Below are positions 44,752 to 53,659 of a stretch of 64,000 nt of DNA, in pieces. Origin of the DNA: Syntrophaceae bacterium UBA1163 (GTDB lineage Bacteria; Desulfobacterota; BSN033; UBA1163); contig DBZJ01000030.1 of NCBI GenBank assembly GCA_002311635.1, forward strand, positions 12,222 to 76,221, written 5' to 3'. Both the position numbers and the translations under genes were made by a program. How positions within the stretch are numbered: the stretch's first letter is position 1; the number at the start of each line of letters is the position of its first letter. The notes below the pieces were generated by a model, which saw only the letters and a program-made list of their open reading frames with translations, ran no database searches and had not been told where the DNA came from.

Positions 44752-45300
44752 ATGATTGAGATTCGATTTCATGGAAGAGGCGGCCAGGGGGCTGTAGTGG
44801 CATCCAAAGTACTTGCGGTTGCTTTCTTCCACGAGACTCTCTACGTCCAATCCTTTCCCGCCTTTGGCGTGGAAAGACGAGGCGCGCCGGTCATGGCTTT
44901 CTTGAGGGTGGACCGGCAACCCATTCATCTGCGGGTCAATATTTATGAACCGGATCATATTGTTGTTCTTGATCCAACGCTGATTGGAGCAGTAGATGTA
45001 ACAGCAGGCCTGAAACAGAACGGATGGATCCTCATCAATTCACACCAACTCCCTGAGGCATTTAGTGATCTGAAAGGTTTTCGAAGGGCTACTGTCGATG
45101 CCACGTCCATTGCTGTCCGGAATGGCTTAGGTTCCCGAACGAGTCCGATTATCAATACGGCCATCCTGGGAGCCTTTTCGAAGGTGACGGGTCTTGTAGG
45201 AATCGACTCCATTGCTTTGGCCATTCGTGAAGAGCTTTCAGGGAAGAAAGACGAGAACGCAAAAGCTGCGAGGGAAGCCTTTCAAGAGGTAAGATTTTAA
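44752..45300 (+). CDS. porG: 2-oxoacid:ferredoxin oxidoreductase gamma subunit
   Basis: The gamma domain of a pyruvate/2-oxoacid:ferredoxin oxidoreductase, which interconverts 2-oxoacid and acyl-CoA plus CO2 with ferredoxin. It starts [25 protein letters not shown], the gamma-subunit signature RFHGRGGQG, with [20 protein letters not shown] next. From ATG 44752 it has 182 residues; the frame begins at a TTG three codons earlier. First gene of the set gamma, FAD/FeS subunit, alpha, beta; the next gene is 192 bases away across a repeat island. Confidence 0.93.
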
Positions 45301-45329
45301 GATAAACAGACACGTGTAGGCATATGGAA

Positions 45330-45458
45330 ACACCAAATTCCAAGCACCAAATCCCAAATAAATACCAATCATCCAAATTCGAAACGAAATCGTTTCAGTC
45401 ATTTGAAATTGGAATTTGGAGCTTATCTGGGATTTGGAATTTGTGATTTGGAATTTTA
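45330..45458. repeat. Inverted word repeat (AAATTCCAA/TTGGAATTT type)
   Basis: The left arm ACCAAATTCCAAGCACCAAATCCCAAATAAA and the right arm TTGGAATTTGGAGC...GGGATTTGGAATTTGTGATTTGGAATTT are complementary over tens of bases with a short spacer. The transcript between porG and the FAD subunit gene would form a long imperfect hairpin that could tune relative expression. Confidence 0.75.
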
Positions 45459-45492
45459 GTCGCTATGCTAACCAATCTATGCCTTTTGCGAA

Positions 45493-47256
45493 ATGGATAG
45501 GACGGTCGAGATGACGAAACAGTTCGTTTTCAAAGGTGCTTCTCAAATGCCGATGATTTCCGTTTCCTTAGGACACATGGATTGGAATAAAACAGGGGCA
45601 TGGAGGGCACAGCGTCCTTTTTATGAAGATAAGACATCGCCTTGCAGCGCCGCTTGTCCAGTGGGGAATGATATCGTCGGATTCATACAGAAGATAACGG
45701 AGGAAGATTTTGAAGGGGCCTGGAATCTAATTCGGGAAGAGAATCCTTTTCCGGGAGTCTGTGGCAGGGTCTGTTTTCATCCCTGCGAGTCGAAATGTAA
45801 TCGCCGGGAATACGATGAACCGATTGCCATCCATGCCCTGGAGAGGTTTGTCTCGGATTTCGCTTCAAATCTGAACAAGAAGATAAGAAAGGGGCCGGGT
45901 GCAAGGAAGAACAAGATTGCCGTAATTGGATCCGGGCCTGCCGGGATGAGTTGTGCCTATCACCTGGCGAAGCTTGATTACGATGTTACTGTCTTTGAGT
46001 CCTCTTCCTTGGCAGGGGGCATGTTAAGGACAGGAATTCCGTCCTATCGATTGCCCAAGGATGTGTTGGATAGGGAGATCTCAAATATTGCTGAATTAGG
46101 GGTAGAGATTCGAACAGGAATTCCATTTGGTGAAGGTTTAAATTTAGACGGTTTAAAGAATTATCAAGCCATCTTCATTGCTACAGGCGCCCATCGAGGC
46201 AGAGACCTTCATGTCCCCGGCGGGAAAGGAAGGGGGGTCTTCAGCGGTCTTGATCTCTTGAAAAAGATTAACCTCGGCAGGAAAGTAACGTTAGGCGATA
46301 AGATTGCTATTGTCGGCGGAGGAAATACGGCCATTGATGTGGCACGGTCTGTCGTCCGATTGGGAAAGAAAGCAACCATTCTTTACCGCCGTTCAAAGGA
46401 GGAGATGCCTGCGTTTGGAGAAGAGATGGTGGAAGCCCTTGAAGAAGGGGTAAAGATAAGATATCTTGTCAATCCCATCCGCATCCAACAAAAAGATAGC
46501 CTTCACCGTCTGGAGTGCCTGCGAATGGAGTTGGGAGAAAAGGATGAAAGTGGTCGGAGAAAACCTGTCCCCATTCCAGGCTCCAATTTTTTCTTCGAAG
46601 CAGACAATGTGATCATTGCAGCAGGGGAGGAGGTTGAGCTCTTCTTTCTTCCAAAGGGATTGGAGAAGAGAGAGGGAATTGTTCTCACACAGAGAGATGG
46701 AAACACAGGGGCCAGAGGGATCTTTGCCGGAGGAGACCTCACTTCAAACCAACGAACCGTTGCCCATGCCATTGGTTCGGGCAAAAAGGTGGCCCTGGCT
46801 ATTGATTGTTATTTGAACGGCAAAGACTCAGAAGAGGCACTCCGTCAAATTCTTACAGGAGAAGGTCCTTCGATCTCAATGTTTAGATATCTCCATCCGC
46901 AGGAGAGGCTGATGAATCCTCATGTGGTCACCTTTGACGAATTGAATACGGATTACTTCGAGCCTTCAAGAAGGCAAAGGGAAACCAAAGACTTAATCAA
47001 AAAAAGGATCAAAGGATTTAGAGAAATAACTTCCGGCTTCACAGAGGGCATTGCCATGGAAGAGGCGGAAAGATGTTTCAGCTGCGGGACGTGTGTTGGA
47101 TGCGAGAACTGTTATGTTTTCTGCCCTGATGCCTCCATCATCAAAATAGGAGAAGTTCTCTCCCATCAGGTGGATTACGATTTTTGTAAGGGTTGTGGAA
47201 TCTGCTTTTCCGAATGTCCCCGAGGAGTTATTTCTTTAAAAGAGGAGGCGAGATGA
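45493..47256 (+). CDS. GltD-like FAD/NAD(P) oxidoreductase fused to 2[4Fe-4S] ferredoxin (Por delta-type)
   Basis: A 587-residue fusion. The N-terminal Cys-rich helical domain CSAACPVGNDIVGF...CGRVCFHPCESKCNR is that of glutamate synthase small subunits. The FAD site is IAVIGSGPAGMSCAYHLAKL (about 141-160) and the NAD(P) site IAIVGGGNTAIDVARSVV; the GAGGxxxR-type ending is IFAGGDLTSNQRTVAHAIGSGK. The C-terminal ferredoxin has CVGCENCYVFCP and CKGCGICFSECP, two [4Fe-4S] sites, replacing a stand-alone delta subunit. It may let the Por complex exchange electrons with NAD(P)H as well as ferredoxin. Overlaps porA as ATGA. ATG 45493 or 45511 may be used. Confidence 0.93.
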   Translation: MDRTVEMTKQFVFKGASQMPMISVSLGHMDWNKTGAWRAQRPFYEDKTSPCSAACPVGNDIVGFIQKITEEDFEGAWNLIREENPFPGVCGRVCFHPCESKCNRREYDEPIAIHALERFVSDFASNLNKKIRKGPGARKNKIAVIGSGPAGMSCAYHLAKLDYDVTVFESSSLAGGMLRTGIPSYRLPKDVLDREISNIAELGVEIRTGIPFGEGLNLDGLKNYQAIFIATGAHRGRDLHVPGGKGRGVFSGLDLLKKINLGRKVTLGDKIAIVGGGNTAIDVARSVVRLGKKATILYRRSKEEMPAFGEEMVEALEEGVKIRYLVNPIRIQQKDSLHRLECLRMELGEKDESGRRKPVPIPGSNFFFEADNVIIAAGEEVELFFLPKGLEKREGIVLTQRDGNTGARGIFAGGDLTSNQRTVAHAIGSGKKVALAIDCYLNGKDSEEALRQILTGEGPSISMFRYLHPQERLMNPHVVTFDELNTDYFEPSRRQRETKDLIKKRIKGFREITSGFTEGIAMEEAERCFSCGTCVGCENCYVFCPDASIIKIGEVLSHQVDYDFCKGCGICFSECPRGVISLKEEAR

Positions 47257-48407
47257 AAAAGGTCATCACGGGAAATCAGGCGGTGGCCTATGGGGTGATC
47301 CTGAGCCGTGTGGACGTCATCTCCGCCTATCCCATCACCCCGCAGACAACAATCGTTGAAGAACTATCAGAGCTCACGGCAAGCGGTCGCATGAAGACCG
47401 TCTTCTTGAAGGTGGAGTCGGAGCATTCTGCCATGGCAGCTCTGATTGGAGCTTCCACGGGAGGAGTGAGATGCTTTACGGCGACCTCCTCTCATGGATT
47501 GGCCTATATGCATGAAATGCTCCATTGGGCCTCCGGGGCTCGCCTTCCCATTGTGTTGGTAAATGTCAATCGGGCCATTGCCCCGCCGTGGAATATCTGG
47601 AGTGATCAGAGTGACTCCCTTTCTCAACGGGATACCGGATGGGTTCAACTCTATTGCGAACATAATCAGGAAGTCCTCGACACCGTCCTCCAGGCTTATC
47701 GCATTGCAGAATCCGTCAAGCTTCCTGTAATGGTTGTCCTCGATGCCTATGTCCTCTCCCATACTTCTGAGCCTGTAGAGATTCCCACCGCAGAGGAGGT
47801 GGATGCATTCTTGCCGCCCTACTGTCCTGAGTATACCATCGATACTCAGGAACCCATGGCCTTTTCAACGATCGCCACACCCGATCATTTTTTAGAGTTT
47901 CGATACAAAATTCAAAAAGCGATGGAGCAGGTCCCGGAGATCGCCAAAAAGGTGAACGATGAATTCAGATCCCGGTTCAATCGAGGTTATGGTGCGATAG
48001 AAAGATATGGAAAAGAGGAGGCAGACATTCTCCTGATGACCTCTGGCACGGTCACTGGCACCTCAAGGATCGTTGTCGAGAAGCTGAATAGAAAAGGATA
48101 CGACGTTTGCGGATTAAAGATTAAGCGATTTCGGCCCTTCCCGGTTGAAGAAATTTGTAAGGAAATCAAAGGAGCCAAGAAGGTAGCGATTATTGATAGA
48201 AATCTTTCTGCTGGCGTAGGAGGCATCTTTGCGCAAGAATTGAGAGCCTCCCTCTATTCGAGAGAGAAGAGGCCTCAGATCTTTGGATTCGTTTCAGGAT
48301 TGGGTGGAAGGGATATTACTCCGGAACTCATCGAAGAGGCGATCCAATACACCGTGGACCATCCCCAACCTGAAGAAGAGATTTTATGGTTGGGGCTTAA
48401 GAAATGA
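47253..48407 (+). CDS. porA: 2-oxoacid:ferredoxin oxidoreductase alpha subunit
   Basis: The alpha subunit, with the pyrimidine-binding TPP half (domain I) and transketolase C-like domain II. It begins MKKVITGNQAVAYGVILSRVDVISAYPITPQTTIVEEL, with KVESEHSAMAALIGAS and TATSSHGLAYMHEMLHWASG following, all standard. From ATG 47253, behind AGAGGAGGC, it has 384 residues; a longer frame from 47193 lies inside the upstream gene. Overlaps the FAD/FeS subunit stop by 4 bases, so translation is coupled. Confidence 0.95.
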   Translation: MKKVITGNQAVAYGVILSRVDVISAYPITPQTTIVEELSELTASGRMKTVFLKVESEHSAMAALIGASTGGVRCFTATSSHGLAYMHEMLHWASGARLPIVLVNVNRAIAPPWNIWSDQSDSLSQRDTGWVQLYCEHNQEVLDTVLQAYRIAESVKLPVMVVLDAYVLSHTSEPVEIPTAEEVDAFLPPYCPEYTIDTQEPMAFSTIATPDHFLEFRYKIQKAMEQVPEIAKKVNDEFRSRFNRGYGAIERYGKEEADILLMTSGTVTGTSRIVVEKLNRKGYDVCGLKIKRFRPFPVEEICKEIKGAKKVAIIDRNLSAGVGGIFAQELRASLYSREKRPQIFGFVSGLGGRDITPELIEEAIQYTVDHPQPEEEILWLGLKK

Positions 48408-48410
48408 ATA

Positions 48411-48445
48411 GTGAACAGCCAGCAGTAGGCAGTAGGCAGTGATAA
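48411..48445. repeat. Word repeat (GGCAGTA type) between porA and porB
   Basis: CAGCCAGCAGTAGGCAGTAGGCAGTGA is a short tandem array in the 64-base gap, upstream of the porB ribosome binding site. Confidence 0.6.
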
Positions 48446-48471
48446 ACAGAACAATAAGGCAGGGAGCTTAG

Positions 48472-49359
48472 ATGAAAAAAATGGAAATACCTCTTTCAGA
48501 GAATCTCGGTCACGGCCATCTCGCCTGTGCTGGATGCGGCGCAGCGGTCAGTATGAGGCTTACCCTCAAGGCTCTCGGGGAGAAAACCGTCATGATCTTT
48601 CCTGCCTCTTGCTGGTCGATCATCCCGGGATTTTGGCCTTACTCAAGTATCCGAATTCCAGTGGTTCATGCCGGTTTTGTCACGGGTGGAGCGACTGCCT
48701 CAGGTGTTAGAGCTGCGTTAGATATTCGGGGTGATCACGAGACAGTGGTTGCGGTTTGGGCAGGAGACGGAGCGACCTTCGATATTGGGCTCCAGGCCTT
48801 GTCGGGTGCAGCCGAGCGGAATGAAGACTTCATTTATATCTGTAACGACAATGAGGGTTACATGAATACGGGCACACAACGGAGCTCTGCCACACCCCTG
48901 TTCGCTTGGACGACAACCACTCCGGTCACAAAGCCCAAAGAAAATCCCAAGAAAGACATCATGGCCATCATGGCCGATCATCAGATCCCTTATGCAGCAA
49001 CAGCTACGATTGCGTATCCGGAAGATTTGTTAAGAAAAGTGGAAAAGGCGAGGAGTATCCGGGGAACCCGATTCATCCATCTCCTATCTCCCTGCTCTCC
49101 GGGCTGGAGAATCCCTTCAGAGATCACCATCAAGGTTTCAAGGCTTGCGGTCCGGTCAAGGGTCTTCCCTCTTTATGAGATCGAGAATGGGATATCCTAC
49201 ACGATTCGAGAAGAACCTCATGTCGTTCCCGTAAAAGAATATTTGAGGCTCCAGGGCCGCTTCAGCCACCTAACCGATTTGGAAATTGAAGTGATTCAAG
49301 AAAATGTGGAGAGGACCTGGGAAAGGCTGACAAGAAAGGCCAGCTTAAAATTGAAATGA
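48472..49359 (+). CDS. porB: 2-oxoacid:ferredoxin oxidoreductase beta subunit
   Basis: The TPP-pyrophosphate-binding beta subunit, 295 residues. HLACAGCGAAVSMRL provides the Cys pair near the N-terminus; VAVWAGDGATFDIGLQALSGA is the GDG-x(~25)-N TPP motif, completed by YICNDNEGYMNTGTQRS. RKVEKARSIRGTRFIHLLSPCSPGW is typical of PorB. GGGAGC precedes ATG 48472. Which 2-oxoacid (pyruvate or other) is used cannot be told. The 3' end overlaps convergent arsC by 15 bases. Confidence 0.95.
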   Translation: MKKMEIPLSENLGHGHLACAGCGAAVSMRLTLKALGEKTVMIFPASCWSIIPGFWPYSSIRIPVVHAGFVTGGATASGVRAALDIRGDHETVVAVWAGDGATFDIGLQALSGAAERNEDFIYICNDNEGYMNTGTQRSSATPLFAWTTTTPVTKPKENPKKDIMAIMADHQIPYAATATIAYPEDLLRKVEKARSIRGTRFIHLLSPCSPGWRIPSEITIKVSRLAVRSRVFPLYEIENGISYTIREEPHVVPVKEYLRLQGRFSHLTDLEIEVIQENVERTWERLTRKASLKLK

Positions 49360-49806
49360 AGCAATCGGATCGATCGGTTCTGAAGATTCAGGCTTTAGGA
49401 ATGCCTCGATCTTTTTTTTGATCCCGTCTCTGATCCTTCGAAATACCGCTAATCTTTCTTCAGTGGTTCCTATGGCAGCCGCAGGGTCTTCAAAAGGCCA
49501 ATGGAGTTTCTTGCCTCGGAACCCGAAGTTTGAGCAGAATTTGGCCGCATCATCACAAAGCGTGATCACGTAATCAAATCTTTGGTTGATAAATTGATCC
49601 ATGGATTTGGAGGTCTTCTCGGAGATATCAATTCCTATTTCTTGCATTACTTGGATGGCCAGGGGATGGATATAGGCTGAGATGATCCCTCCGCTCTGAG
49701 CCTTCCACTTTCCAGAGCCGAGGGTATTTAACAAACCCTCAGCCATCTGACTCCGGACGGAGTTTCCTGTGCAGAGAAAAAGAACCTTCTTAGCTCCTGT
49801 CGTCAT
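49345..49806 (-). CDS. arsC: Thioredoxin-coupled arsenate reductase
   Basis: A 153-residue low-molecular-weight-phosphatase-fold arsenate reductase. The P-loop is LCTGNSVRSQ (Cys12 to Arg18), and the redox pair CDDAAKFC gives Cys84 and Cys91. The spacings 12-84-91 equal those of Staphylococcus aureus ArsC (10-82-89), and HWPFEDPA matches the DPA motif, so arsenate reduction is favoured over plain phosphatase activity. AAGG lies upstream of ATG 49806. No arsR or arsenite pump lies beside it. Confidence 0.9.
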   Translation of the reverse strand: MTTGAKKVLFLCTGNSVRSQMAEGLLNTLGSGKWKAQSGGIISAYIHPLAIQVMQEIGIDISEKTSKSMDQFINQRFDYVITLCDDAAKFCSNFGFRGKKLHWPFEDPAAAIGTTEERLAVFRRIRDGIKKKIEAFLKPESSEPIDPIASFQF

Positions 49807-49886
49807 TTGCCTTAACGTTGGATTAAATCGGCACGTGAGTGCGCTTACAAAACTTCATCATTGACGTTTCTTATACAACTGTTAAG

Positions 49887-50288
49887 TCAACTTTTCTTCA
49901 AGCGGGTCTTCGGAGGGTAGGAGGCTTCGACAACACTCTTCATCCCTCCCCGGGCGTTAAATTCACCCGTGACAACTGCTTGAATGGGTTTGGAGGCTCT
50001 AACGAAATCCCTGAGGATCCGGTTCACTGCATTTTCATAAAAAATCCCTAAGTTCCTGTAGGCGTGAATGTACATCTTCAAGGATTTCAATTCCATGCAC
50101 CGTTTGTCAGGAATATAGCGGATCGTGATTGTTCCAAAATCGGGCAGCCCTGTCCGAGGGCAGACAGAGGTAAATTCTGGAATGGAAACCGTGATCTCAT
50201 AGTTCTTAAACTGATTTTTGAAACATTCGAGTTTTGGAAGAACGGTATCAATTCCAGAATGGGCGTGCTTGTCAGTATATTTTTTCAT
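49887..50288 (-). CDS. queF: 7-cyano-7-deazaguanine (preQ0) reductase QueF
   Basis: NADPH-dependent nitrile reductase making preQ1 for queuosine in tRNA. The 133-residue unimodular form shows the catalytic EFTSVCPRTGLPDFGTI (Cys43, Asp50) and the QueF signature ELKSLKMYIHAYRNLGIFYENA (66-86). AGAGGGAA precedes ATG 50288. I looked for a preQ1 riboswitch in its leader and did not see one. The other queuosine genes are not in the window. Confidence 0.95.
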   Translation of the reverse strand: MKKYTDKHAHSGIDTVLPKLECFKNQFKNYEITVSIPEFTSVCPRTGLPDFGTITIRYIPDKRCMELKSLKMYIHAYRNLGIFYENAVNRILRDFVRASKPIQAVVTGEFNARGGMKSVVEASYPPKTRLKKS

Positions 50289-50518
50289 AATATTCCCTCT
50301 TTATATAACGCATCATAATTGAAAATAGATACATATTCAATAAGTTGTCTTATCCCTCCCCTCCCCTCCCTTCCCCTGGCGGAAAGGGATTGGATCGACT
50401 CAACGTCTAATTTTCGGACTTCTCCATGAAGGGGGGATCTGTTTGAAAAAATGGCTTCGAATGATTAGATTAATGGCTGAACGGGAAATTGAGGAAGTTC
50501 AAAAGAGGAGATGCGGGA

Positions 50519-51577
50519 ATGGCCAAAAAGATCCTTCGATTATTGTCAAATGATTCAGTCAGGGGAGGAGAGGCTCGAAGTCTTGATGTCGTCCACCCCC
50601 CGGATGATGATCTTCTGGACGCCTATTCGCGGGCAGTCATCAATGCTGCGGAGAAGGTGAGTCCATCGGTCGTGAACCTTGATGTCCGGACGAATTCGCG
50701 GGGGAAACAGGGCACTCGTTACCGCCTGCCCGAAGAGTTGCGGGGTACGGGGTCAGGTTTTATTTTTACGCCGGATGGTTTCATCCTAACCAATAGTCAC
50801 GTCGTTCATCACGCTGATAAGATTGCAGTGACATTACCGGATGGACGCCGGTTTGAGGGGGATCTGGTAGGGGAGGACCCAGATACAGATCTGGCGGTGG
50901 TCAGGATCAATGGGTCAAATTTCCTGGCCACAACCTTAGGTGACTCCGAGAAAATTCGGGTGGGACAATTGGTCATTGCTATTGGCAACCCTTACGGCTT
51001 CCAATGCACCGTGACCTCCGGAGTCGTCAGTGCACTGGGACGCTCTCTTAGGTCCATCTCCGGCCGTCTCATAGACAACATCATCCAGACCGACGCCGCC
51101 CTGAATCCGGGAAATTCCGGAGGACCACTTGTCACGTCTCACGGAGATGTCGTCGGCGTCAATACCGCCATGATACTTGCGGCGCAAGGGATCTGCTTTG
51201 CCATCGGGATTAATACAGCCAAATTTGTCGCGGGGAGACTCATTAAAGAGGGTAAAATCAGGCGAAGCTATATCGGGCTCGGAGGCCAGAATGTCCCGCT
51301 GCTCCGCCGCGTTGTGCGGTTCTATCGCTTGCCCGTTGAAAGCGGCATCCTGGTGGTATCCATAGAAGAGAATAGCCCGGCACAGAGAGCCGGCCTTTCC
51401 GAAGGGGACATAATTGTCGGTTTTGATAACCAGCCAGTTACCGGCATCGACGATCTACACAGGATGTTAACGGAAGAGAGAGTGGGAGTGAAAACGACAC
51501 TGACCGTCCTACGGCACACGGAGAAATTGAGCCTCAGCATCGTTCCCGAAGAATCGAAACCCAGGGAAGATGAATGA
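50519..51577 (+). CDS. HtrA/Deg-type serine protease without visible export signal
   Basis: A 352-residue S1C peptidase. Catalytic triad His94 (TNSHVVHHAD), Asp124 (EDPDTDLAVV) and Ser200 (NPGNSGGPL), followed by one PDZ domain (about 255-345: GILVVSIEENSPAQRAGLSEGDIIVGFDNQPVTG). I start it at ATG 50519, with AAGAGGAG about 8-9 bases upstream; the frame to 50489 adds only MRKFKRGDAG. The N-terminus MAKKILRLLSNDSVRGGEARSL has no signal peptide or membrane helix, unlike periplasmic DegP/DegS, so it may act in the cytoplasm or leave by another route. Confidence 0.92.
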   Translation: MAKKILRLLSNDSVRGGEARSLDVVHPPDDDLLDAYSRAVINAAEKVSPSVVNLDVRTNSRGKQGTRYRLPEELRGTGSGFIFTPDGFILTNSHVVHHADKIAVTLPDGRRFEGDLVGEDPDTDLAVVRINGSNFLATTLGDSEKIRVGQLVIAIGNPYGFQCTVTSGVVSALGRSLRSISGRLIDNIIQTDAALNPGNSGGPLVTSHGDVVGVNTAMILAAQGICFAIGINTAKFVAGRLIKEGKIRRSYIGLGGQNVPLLRRVVRFYRLPVESGILVVSIEENSPAQRAGLSEGDIIVGFDNQPVTGIDDLHRMLTEERVGVKTTLTVLRHTEKLSLSIVPEESKPREDE

Positions 51578-51660
51578 TCGGTATGGAATCTTAACGGAAA
51601 AGGGATAGAGGGTGGATGTGGTCTTCAGGTGAATTGAATTAGACGAGACGCGAGGGGACC

Positions 51661-52053
51661 ATGAATAAAGTGACCGTTGAAAGACTGCCCAACACAAAAG
51701 AGATCCCGGGAGCCAAAAGATGGAAGGAGGAAAGAGGCGAGTTCGTTCAGGTTGCCTATCAGGAAGCGATGCACCATTTAGCTGCTTTCGAGATCAGGAA
51801 GGGGTTCTCAAGGGGCAACCATTACCATGAGAAGAAGGAAGAAGTCTTCTATGTCTTTCGAGGAAAGATAAAGGCGTCGTTCCTCGATATGGACACTCTT
51901 GAGAGGGAAGAAAAGGTTCTTCAAAAAGGAGATAAGATAAGAGTCAACCCCTATTGCGGTCACCTCTTCTACGGGTTGGAAGACACGTTTGTTATCGAAT
52001 ACAGTCCTCAAGCCTACGATAAGGAGGATAGCTATAAAATCGACCTAAGCTAA
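51661..52053 (+). CDS. Cupin-domain protein
   Basis: A 130-residue single-domain cupin. Cupin motif 1 is GNHYHEKKEEVFYVFRGK (His, His, Glu ligands) and motif 2 NPYCGHLFYGLED (His). The layout, with AYQEAMHHLAAFEIRKG before motif 1, resembles the small cupins associated with sugar isomerases (WxcM/FdtA) or polyketide-cyclase-like enzymes, but I cannot choose a substrate. GAGGGGA precedes ATG 51661. It lies 83 bases after the protease gene. Confidence 0.82.
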   Translation: MNKVTVERLPNTKEIPGAKRWKEERGEFVQVAYQEAMHHLAAFEIRKGFSRGNHYHEKKEEVFYVFRGKIKASFLDMDTLEREEKVLQKGDKIRVNPYCGHLFYGLEDTFVIEYSPQAYDKEDSYKIDLS

Positions 52054-52072
52054 ACGAGGCGGCCCAGTTTTT

Positions 52073-53659
52073 CTACTTTGCTGGCCGTTCTTCTCCTGAT
52101 CTCTCCGAATCCCCATTCTGTTTTTCTATAGGGAGTTTGATCCGGAAGGTGGATCCCTTTCCCAACCGGCTTTCCACTTCAATATCTCCGCCGTGACTTT
52201 GGATAATTCCGTAGCTGATCGCCAGCCCCAACCCCGTCCCTTTGCCGGTTTCCTTTGTGGTAAAGAAAGGGTCGAAAAGTTTGGAGAGGTGTTCTTTCGC
52301 AATGCCACACCCTGAATCGGCGAAAGAGACCTCTGCCATTCCGTCTTTCAGGTTTGTCTTGATGGTAAGGGTCCCTCCATTCCCTGCCATGGCATCGGCA
52401 GCGTTGATGATGATGTTCATAAACACCTGCTGAATTTGATCTCCGTCCAGAAAAAGCATCGGAATACTGGTTTTAAATTCTTTGACAATTTTGATATTTT
52501 GGAAGCGAGCCTGATTTTCAACAAGGGTGACCGTTCGGTCGATGAGGGTGTGAACATCCCACTCTTTCTTGTCGGGTTTTCTTTGACGAGCGAAGTCCAA
52601 TAGGCCTCTTACAATATTCCGGCATCGGGTCGTCTGTTGGACGATGTTCTCTAAGTCCCTTTTCCAGGGGTGGCTTTCGTCGACCTTCTTAAGCATCAGA
52701 GAGCTGAAGGTGAGGACTCCGGTGAGCGGGTTATTGATCTCATGAGCGACCCCGGCTGCCAGTTCGCCCAGAGCGGCCATTTTACCCGCACGAATGAGTT
52801 GATCTTGGACCTGTTGGAGTTCCTGAGTTCTTTCTTGAACTCGATGCTCAAGGGTTTGAGTCCATTCTTCGATGGCATCACGGGACCGTTTCAACTCCGA
52901 AATCATATTGTTAAAAGATTCGGAGAGTTCACCAAGCTCATCATGGGACCGGATGGATACGGCCTCCAGGTTTCCATGGGCGGCTGTCTTGGTGGCAGCC
53001 AAGAGTCTGCGGATGGGCCGGTTCACAAACCGAGTGAGCAACAGACTCAACAGCAAACTCAGGATGATGACGCTGATGACCCCGGAGATGAGCATCCGTT
53101 CGTAAATCTGGGCTTTTTCCTTTTGAAAAGCTTCAAGGCTGATCGTCGTGTCCAGGACGCCCAGGACATTCGTAGTCTTGGGATGGCAGGGGTAACACGA
53201 AGACTCATTATAGATCGGGTTAATCAGTCCCAGAAGGCTTCCCCTTTCCGTATGATAGACGCGCGTCTTACTGTCCGAGGGAAGAAGGACCTTTGCCTCC
53301 CCCTCTCGATGGCATCCAAAACAGGCCTCGGCTTTCTTGTCGACGACGGTCCCTACCTTGCTACGGTCAGAAGAGACCGTGATCTCACCCTGTTTGTTAA
53401 AAATTCTGACCTCGCTAATTCCCTTTCGCTGGGCGACATCATCGATGATCCTTTGATATTCGTCTCGTCGGTCCATGATCATCGCATTACGGATGCTCAA
53501 ACGGATGGTCTCGCTCAGGTTGAAGGCCTCTTCCTCGGTCTTTTCGATCATCTGCTGAGAAAGGGATCTGATATTGAGATAGAGAAAGATGCCTTCGATC
53601 ACCACCACCGCGATGATGACGCTGAGAAGAATCTTAGCCTTCAAACTCGTCAGATGCAT
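52073..53659 (-). CDS. Membrane sensor histidine kinase with two c-type heme motifs
   Basis: A 528-residue kinase. Helix 1 is ILLSVIIAVVVIEGIFLYL, helix 2 about residues 189-209. The periplasmic domain between them carries two CxxCH motifs, ACFGCHREG (Cys113-Cys116-His117) and SSCYPCHPK (Cys155-Cys158-His159), so it is probably a heme c redox, NO or oxygen sensor. HAMP (210-265), a coiled coil, HisKA with His306 in AAGVAHEINNPLTG, then HATPase with N box INAADAM, G1 DSGCGI, G2 GTGLGLAIS. No response regulator lies beside it, so it is an orphan. ATG 53659. Confidence 0.93.
   Translation of the reverse strand: MHLTSLKAKILLSVIIAVVVIEGIFLYLNIRSLSQQMIEKTEEEAFNLSETIRLSIRNAMIMDRRDEYQRIIDDVAQRKGISEVRIFNKQGEITVSSDRSKVGTVVDKKAEACFGCHREGEAKVLLPSDSKTRVYHTERGSLLGLINPIYNESSCYPCHPKTTNVLGVLDTTISLEAFQKEKAQIYERMLISGVISVIILSLLLSLLLTRFVNRPIRRLLAATKTAAHGNLEAVSIRSHDELGELSESFNNMISELKRSRDAIEEWTQTLEHRVQERTQELQQVQDQLIRAGKMAALGELAAGVAHEINNPLTGVLTFSSLMLKKVDESHPWKRDLENIVQQTTRCRNIVRGLLDFARQRKPDKKEWDVHTLIDRTVTLVENQARFQNIKIVKEFKTSIPMLFLDGDQIQQVFMNIIINAADAMAGNGGTLTIKTNLKDGMAEVSFADSGCGIAKEHLSKLFDPFFTTKETGKGTGLGLAISYGIIQSHGGDIEVESRLGKGSTFRIKLPIEKQNGDSERSGEERPAK

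Noticed and set aside
50289-50518. preQ1 riboswitch in the queF leader
   Set aside because: I looked for the short H-type pseudoknot pattern between the start codon and the divergent gene and found only an AT-rich stretch and a C-rich run.
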